From the NCBI RefSeq assembly GCF_003474435.1, contig NZ_QRNF01000067.1, positions 1 through 9,258 of the forward strand: a stretch of 9,258 bases of DNA, in the 5' to 3' direction. The translations under genes and the position numbers were made by a program. The notes under the pieces are model-generated. The model made no database searches and was not told where the DNA came from. It saw only the letters and a list, made by a program, of their open reading frames with translations. Shown in pieces: positions 6,375 to 9,258 of this stretch; the stretch's first letter is position 1, and every line of letters starts with the position of its first letter. Source of the stretch: Ruminococcus sp. AF46-10NS. Its GTDB lineage: Bacteria; Bacillota; Clostridia; Lachnospirales; Lachnospiraceae.

Positions 6375-7112
6375 TTGAAAAACACAAAGAAACAAGATAA
6401 GCTAACCTTTTTTTCAAAGAACAAAAAGTGGCTCTTAATTTCGCTTGTTGCATTGGTAGGAGCATACATATGTATATATCTTTCATTTAAAGGGAATGGA
6501 TTTATAACAGCTGGAGTAAATTTAGAGAAAAAAGATTGGCTTTCATTTTTGGGTGCATATTTAGCGTTTGCAGGAACTATCATAGTCAGTATTGTTGCCA
6601 CATTACAGACAAAACACTTTGCAGAGATTGAAAAGGATAAGGCAATTGAATCTCGTAAAAAAGAGCTTCAGCCAATATTTTCAATAAATATCGATGGATT
6701 AAACCAACAAATATCTGGAACTGCAGAAGGTTTTAATTTGTATGGTACATCTACTTATCCAAAACACAAGAATGTTACTATTTCGCTTGAGAATGTGAGC
6801 ATCTATCCTATTTTGAATGTAATTATCTTTGATAAGTATCTATTTCAACTTTTAAAGCCTAATGAGAGGAAAACAATTCAGGTTGCTTATTCGAATTCTC
6901 CAGATGTTCAAAAATGGAAAGAACACATAATAGAAATACGAGAATCAGATTATGAAAGTACAGAAGATGGAATTCCCAAGTGGTTCAATATTAACTACGA
7001 TGATATTGATGGTAATGAAATGTTCCAAACATTTGCTTTGAAAACATTTGACGATACTAATTACTATTCGCTTGAGGGAACGCATGGATGCGAGCAGTGT
7101 GTGGAAGATTAA
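6375..7112 (+). CDS. Two-helix membrane protein of unknown function, with a chimeric C-terminus
   Basis: This 245-aa protein starts at TTG 6375, with GGGGG (6363-6367) 7 nt upstream and 14 bp after the large enzyme's stop. It shows a Lys-rich cytoplasmic N-terminus (2-18), TM1 (about 19-38), a short outside loop, TM2 (about 56-77) beginning with DWLSFLGAYL, then a charged helical stretch (78-97) and a mixed-strand domain to about 233. Topology by the positive-inside rule puts both ends in the cytoplasm. DWLxFxGxYL before a helix is common in small hypothetical membrane proteins, but I do not recognise a named function. Residues from about 236 (THGCEQCVED) are encoded by DNA that in another frame is the conserved start of a methyltransferase remnant, so the native C-terminus was probably replaced. 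It could be an accessory or membrane-acting effector of the R-M operon, or a passenger. Confidence 0.65.
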   Translation: MKNTKKQDKLTFFSKNKKWLLISLVALVGAYICIYLSFKGNGFITAGVNLEKKDWLSFLGAYLAFAGTIIVSIVATLQTKHFAEIEKDKAIESRKKELQPIFSINIDGLNQQISGTAEGFNLYGTSTYPKHKNVTISLENVSIYPILNVIIFDKYLFQLLKPNERKTIQVAYSNSPDVQKWKEHIIEIRESDYESTEDGIPKWFNINYDDIDGNEMFQTFALKTFDDTNYYSLEGTHGCEQCVED

Positions 7113-7398
7113 AAAGTGATTATAGTTATTCAAACACAATAGTGTATAATAATTTTCCGTGGCCTGTAGTAACGGAGAAGAATCGGGAACAAATTGAAAA
7201 ATCGGCGCAGGAAATTTTGAAAGCAAGAACATTATATCCTAATAGTAATCTTGCGGCTTTATATGATCCTTTAACAATGCCAGCCGAGTTACGGCGAGCA
7301 CATACTGCAAATGATAAAGCTGTTATGGCTTTAGTACAAAAATGACGGAAACAGATTGTGTGGGAGAGTTGATGAAATTATACCAGAAAATGCAATGA
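7079..7398 (+). pseudogene. 3' remnant of an MmeI/YeeA-type DNA methyltransferase gene
   Basis: In one frame the translation from 7082 reads AWMRAVCGRLKSDYSYSNTI, then VYNNFPWP and later YPNSNLAALYDPLTMPAELR followed by RAHTANDKAVM. This is the very conserved C-terminal end of MmeI-like type IIG and related class I DNA methyltransferases. It has no upstream part: an in-frame stop (7073-7075) sits just before the match. At 7324-7330 the match moves to the next frame and continues YGFSTKMTETDCVGELMKLY to a stop at 7396-7398. The gene is therefore 5'-truncated and frameshifted. The shift fits a 10-bp deletion between two TATG copies. An 85-codon open frame (7088-7345) covers most of it but is unlikely to be a functional gene. 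It marks a former defence or R-M gene at this spot. Confidence 0.8.
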
Positions 7399-7478
7399 TA
7401 AAAGTTTATAGAGCTGTTTTTTGCTCAAAGTAAAATATTTGAAAACATAGAATATTCCAAATCCATAAAAGCTGAATG

Positions 7479-7541
7479 AAAACCAATATGGGAATTTTAC
7501 AGGTGGTACAAAATTTGTAAAATTTTCATATTGGTTTTTTT
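7479..7541 (+). terminator. Strong Rho-independent terminator
   Basis: Arms 7479-7500 (starting AAAACCAATATG) and 7517-7538 pair over 22 bp with two G-U pairs and no unpaired base. The loop is 16 nt, and seven T residues (7535-7541) follow. It lies 80 bp after the methyltransferase remnant's stop, so it was probably that gene's terminator and now ends the R-M operon transcript. The left arm starts with AAAA, giving a short T-run on the minus strand, so weak two-way action is possible. Confidence 0.85.
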
Positions 7542-7626
7542 GTAATCTGTAAAAACTATAAATTTGGATATCAAGTAAGGTTTCGGATTTTTGATTTTTA
7601 TGTATTTTTCAATTTTGGATATGGCT

Positions 7627-7647
7627 CCGAAATTGGCAATTTTGCGG
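7627..7647. repeat. Copy B of a dispersed CCGAAATYGGCAATTTT sequence
   Basis: CCGAAATTGGCAATTTT matches copy A (109-125) with one change and runs straight into the inverted repeat at 7646. On the minus strand both copies would read KIA(D/N)FG, so a decayed duplicate of the rep leader is an alternative to a binding site. Confidence 0.5.
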
Positions 7648-7665
7648 AAGTGTATCCACACTTCC
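7646..7665. repeat. Perfect 8-bp inverted repeat with 4-nt loop
   Basis: GGAAGTGT-ATCC-ACACTTCC is a perfect short palindrome in non-coding DNA, preceded by CCGAAATTGGCAATTTTGC (7627-7645). There is no T-run right after it. It could be a protein-binding site or a transfer-origin hairpin linked to the relaxase remnant 400 bp downstream (inference). Confidence 0.6.
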
Positions 7666-7690
7666 TGTCCTTGCTATTTTTTAATCACAT

Positions 7691-7748
7691 GGTGATTTCA
7701 CAGGGATATAGGGCTGTTTAGCCTATTTTTTCTCCCTGTGCTGTGACC
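7691..7748 (+). promoter_or_regulatory. Nested hairpin: terminator-like stem inside a longer stem
   Basis: An inner stem ATAGG-CT/AG-CCTAT (7708-7726, one bulged G, GTTT loop) is followed by six T residues (7726-7731), like an intrinsic terminator. An outer 8-bp stem CACAGGGA (7699-7706) / TCCCTGTG (7733-7740) closes around it, with a further GGT/ACC pairing (7691-7693 with 7746-7748). The arrangement looks like a regulatory leader or structured RNA rather than a plain gene end. No open frame of known family follows at once. Confidence 0.45.
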
Positions 7749-8069
7749 GAAGAAATTCGAGGAACCAATTATATATTTATGCTGAATGTGAGGAACTGGG
7801 GAGCACAATCCTCAGCAAGATTCCAACATCCGAAAAATGCCGTATTGCTAAAATAGCGATATGGTATTACCGGGGTGGATCTTGCTCTGGGGTAAGAAAG
7901 AAGTATCTTTATATTATCAAAATGATATTTGGAGTTTATGTTGTTGGAAAGTCGTAAGCAGGAAGATAACTTCAAGTTGTTGGTGCAAATATAATGAATA
8001 GAAGTGTCCAGTACATTTTTGGTGATGGGTATTTTGGTGGAATCCATTTTTATTTATTTTGAATAATAA
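7749..8069. other. Stretch without a recognisable gene
   Basis: I see no supported gene. A plus-strand open frame without a good start (about 7730-7960) and a 92-codon minus-strand frame both have no family resemblance and no ribosome site. A small stem TGAGGA...TCCTCA lies near 7788-7814. The stretch is probably decayed or regulatory DNA of a mobile element. Confidence 0.5.
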
Positions 8070-8192
8070 AATTTTGAATCTGCAGCCGATTCTGCCTGCC
8101 GGACAATGTTTTTAGATATCTGTAAACGTCACGGACTGGAACTTGATGAAGAACCATCGTATGATGGAAGAAAGTATTTGGAAACACGATAG
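8070..8192 (+). pseudogene. Fragment of a Mob-type relaxase/mobilisation protein
   Basis: One frame, open between stops at 8067 and 8190, includes FLDICKRHGLELDEEPSYDG and then RKYLE. This resembles a segment seen in Firmicutes plasmid mobilisation/recombination (Mob) proteins, where a pattern like CxxxGLELDEEPxYGGRxYLEKQDF occurs. The fragment stops right after this motif, and no upstream or downstream part of a relaxase is readable, so it is a remnant of about 35 codons. It has no start codon with a ribosome site. The assignment rests on memory of one motif and is moderate to low. Confidence 0.45.
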
Positions 8193-8512
8193 AAGCAAAC
8201 GCTGTACTTATCGTCTTGTCTGGCAGGGAAGATTATTAGGCATTAACCAGAGAGATATCGGCAGAGAAAACAGAAGTGATAGACAATGATATTTGTTAGA
8301 TATGCTTCTTGTCGTTGGCTGTATCATATTAAAACGCTTTTTACGTTAAAAAAGTGCTGTGATCACAAGGCTTTTTGCAAGCAAAAATGAAAAGGCTATA
8401 TATAGGTAGCCTGTGAAACTGGAAGTGCCCATTTTGGGCCTGATTTAAAGAATAATGTTCTGACAGAGACCAATGGAATGACTCTCTGCTGGGGCTCCAA
8501 AAGAAAGGAAAA
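8193..8512. other. Stretch without a recognisable gene upstream of tnpW-like gene
   Basis: No gene is supported. TnpW-family genes are often preceded by tnpV-like genes, but no intact one is present. A 36-codon plus-strand frame ends just before the tnpW-like start (containing NNVLTETNGMTLCWG) and looks protein-like but has no start. A small GCCC-ATTTT-GGGC stem (8427-8439) is present. The region is best read as eroded mobile-element DNA. Confidence 0.45.
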
Positions 8513-8686
8513 ATGATTATGGAAAAAATGATGAATACAAAAACAGAGGGTAACACATTTACAAAGAAAATCGGGCAGACAGTCTATGTTGTCCGTTATC
8601 ATTTCAATGAAAATGCAAAGGAAACAATGCAGGAGAAGATTAATCGGATGCTGGTTACAGAAGCAAGTCGACAGGCAGTATATTAA
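8513..8686 (+). CDS. TnpW-family transposon-encoded small protein
   Basis: This 57-aa protein contains FTKKIGQTVYVVRYHFNENA and then KETMQEKINRML. It fits the TnpW family, which has the pattern FxKKIGxTxYxVxVHFxxxxxETMxDKxxRLI and is encoded in Tn4451-like and other Clostridia mobile elements. Its function is not established. AAAGGA (8504-8509) precedes the ATG at 8513; an in-frame ATG at 8519 is an alternative. It is complete in length for the family, but the usual partners (tnpV, large serine recombinase tnpX) are not in the window. It is therefore either the edge of a larger element or an orphan left behind. Confidence 0.75.
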   Translation: MIMEKMMNTKTEGNTFTKKIGQTVYVVRYHFNENAKETMQEKINRMLVTEASRQAVY

Positions 8687-8762
8687 AATTAGGTGGATGT
8701 AATTGAAGAAAAAATATGATATCATGTGAGTAACAAATCGGTATTTATAAAGGAGAATATTG

Positions 8763-9258
8763 ATGAAACTATTTTTATGTTCGCACTTTTCAAGTGTAGG
8801 AAGTCTGATAAAAGAAGAAATTGAAAATAAGAAAGTCGCATTTATTCCAACAGCTTCGTTGCGTGAAGGCTACACCGGTTATGTCGGCTCGGCTCGAAAA
8901 TTATTCAAAAAGTTGGGAGCAATCGTAACTGAAATTGATATTTCAACGGAGGCTTATTCAACGATACAGTCTGTTTTTGAAGATGCAGATGTGATATATT
9001 TTACCGGCGGAAATTCTTTCTTTCTTATGGACCAACTCCGTAAAACAAGAACTGATGGGTTGCTGAAAAAGGAATTGGTAAATGGAAAATTGATGATCGG
9101 CGAGTCGGCAGGCGCAATTATATGCGCTCCAAGCATCCAATATATCGAGCAAATGGATGAAAAGCCGGAGGACTACTCACAAGAAGATGATGCAGGGCTT
9201 GATTTGATTGATTTCTATGTTCTTCCGCATTATCTTACAGCACCATTTAAGAAAGTTA
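8763..9258 (+). CDS. Peptidase S51 / PepE-like protein, N-terminal part (runs off right edge)
   Basis: The open frame runs from ATG 8763 (AAAGGAG, 7 nt upstream) through the window end, 165 codons seen. The fold family is the class I glutamine-amidotransferase-like S51 peptidases (dipeptidase E and cyanophycinase relatives), cytoplasmic serine hydrolases. Visible signatures are VAFIPTAS (25-32), IYFTGGNSFFLMDQLR (78-93), the nucleophile elbow GESAGA with Ser115 (113-118), and LPHY with His156, which fits the catalytic His of PepE. PepE cleaves N-terminal Asp dipeptides, but many Firmicutes paralogues have no known substrate. The usual length is about 200-230 aa, so roughly 40-60 residues are missing. 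It is separated by 76 bp from the tnpW-like gene and has no evident link to the R-M operon. Confidence 0.85.
   Translation, partial: MKLFLCSHFSSVGSLIKEEIENKKVAFIPTASLREGYTGYVGSARKLFKKLGAIVTEIDISTEAYSTIQSVFEDADVIYFTGGNSFFLMDQLRKTRTDGLLKKELVNGKLMIGESAGAIICAPSIQYIEQMDEKPEDYSQEDDAGLDLIDFYVLPHYLTAPFKKV

Noticed and set aside
7088..7345. 85-codon open frame as an independent gene
   Set aside because: It is the end of a conserved methyltransferase domain, lacks the rest of the protein, overlaps the preceding gene and is frameshifted before its natural end.
7769..8047. Minus-strand open frame of 92 codons
   Set aside because: No ribosome site, no recognisable motif, and it sits in an AT-rich decayed stretch where chance frames are expected.
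8400..8515. 36-codon plus-strand frame containing NNVLTETNGMTLCWG
   Set aside because: It looks protein-like, but there is no start codon with a ribosome site and I cannot place it in a family; possibly the tail of a lost gene.
8341..8725. Two minus-strand open frames opposite the tnpW-like gene
   Set aside because: Overlapping shadows with low-complexity hydrophobic translation; the plus-strand TnpW match explains the region better.
8716..8725. Palindrome ATGATATCAT before the S51 peptidase gene
   Set aside because: A 10-bp AT-rich palindrome in AT-rich DNA is common by chance, and no promoter could be fitted convincingly around it.
1..9258. CRISPR array, tRNA or rRNA genes
   Set aside because: No regularly spaced repeats of 24-40 bp, no tRNA-like cloverleaf and no rRNA sequence were seen on either strand.

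Overview
The window looks like an accessory or mobile region of a low-GC gut-type Clostridia (Bacillota; Oscillospiraceae or Lachnospiraceae are plausible). The reasons are the AT-rich composition, the AGGAGG-type ribosome sites, and the gene families: a RepA_N-like replication initiator, a TnpW-family transposon protein, a degraded Mob-type relaxase, and a large single-chain restriction-modification (R-M) enzyme. This is inference from family content; no rRNA or tRNA marker is present.

Layout. Positions 1-188 (minus) hold the start of a replication-initiator-like gene running off the left edge. Positions 189-430 are a compact divergent control region: back-to-back sigma-A-like promoters, a small palindrome over the plus-strand -35, a minus-strand hairpin with a T-run in the leader of the leftward gene, and a 9-bp inverted repeat. 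Positions 431-7112 (plus) form one tight operon: a 76-aa XRE/Cro-like regulator, a 341-aa 'restriction subunit M'-like protein, a 1559-aa enzyme, and a 245-aa two-helix membrane protein with a TTG start. The large enzyme carries an N-terminal GIY-YIG/T5orf172-like domain, an SF2 helicase, a gamma-type N6-adenine methyltransferase, a target-recognition region and an HNH-like C-terminus. Gaps are 7 bp, a 14-bp overlap, and 14 bp.

From about 7080 the sequence abruptly becomes the 3' end of a different DNA methyltransferase gene (MmeI/YeeA type), truncated at its 5' side and frameshifted. It is followed by a strong terminator (7479-7541). The membrane-protein frame reads into this remnant, so its last ten or so residues come from out-of-frame methyltransferase DNA. 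This looks like a recombination junction left when one defence cassette replaced another.

Positions 7542-8512 are mostly non-coding, with two palindromic elements (7646-7665, 7691-7748) and a decayed relaxase fragment (about 8070-8192). A small tnpW-like gene (8513-8686) and the start of a peptidase S51 (PepE-like) gene (8763 to right edge) follow.

How the genes fit together (inference). The XRE protein probably times expression of the R-M operon after entry into a new host. The 341-aa and 1559-aa proteins are likely one modification/restriction system, related in plan to type ISP enzymes such as LlaGI but with a GIY-YIG-like domain where those have an Mrr nuclease. The membrane protein is a candidate accessory or second-line effector. 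Surrounding rep, mob and tnpW traces suggest carriage on an integrative or mobilisable element.
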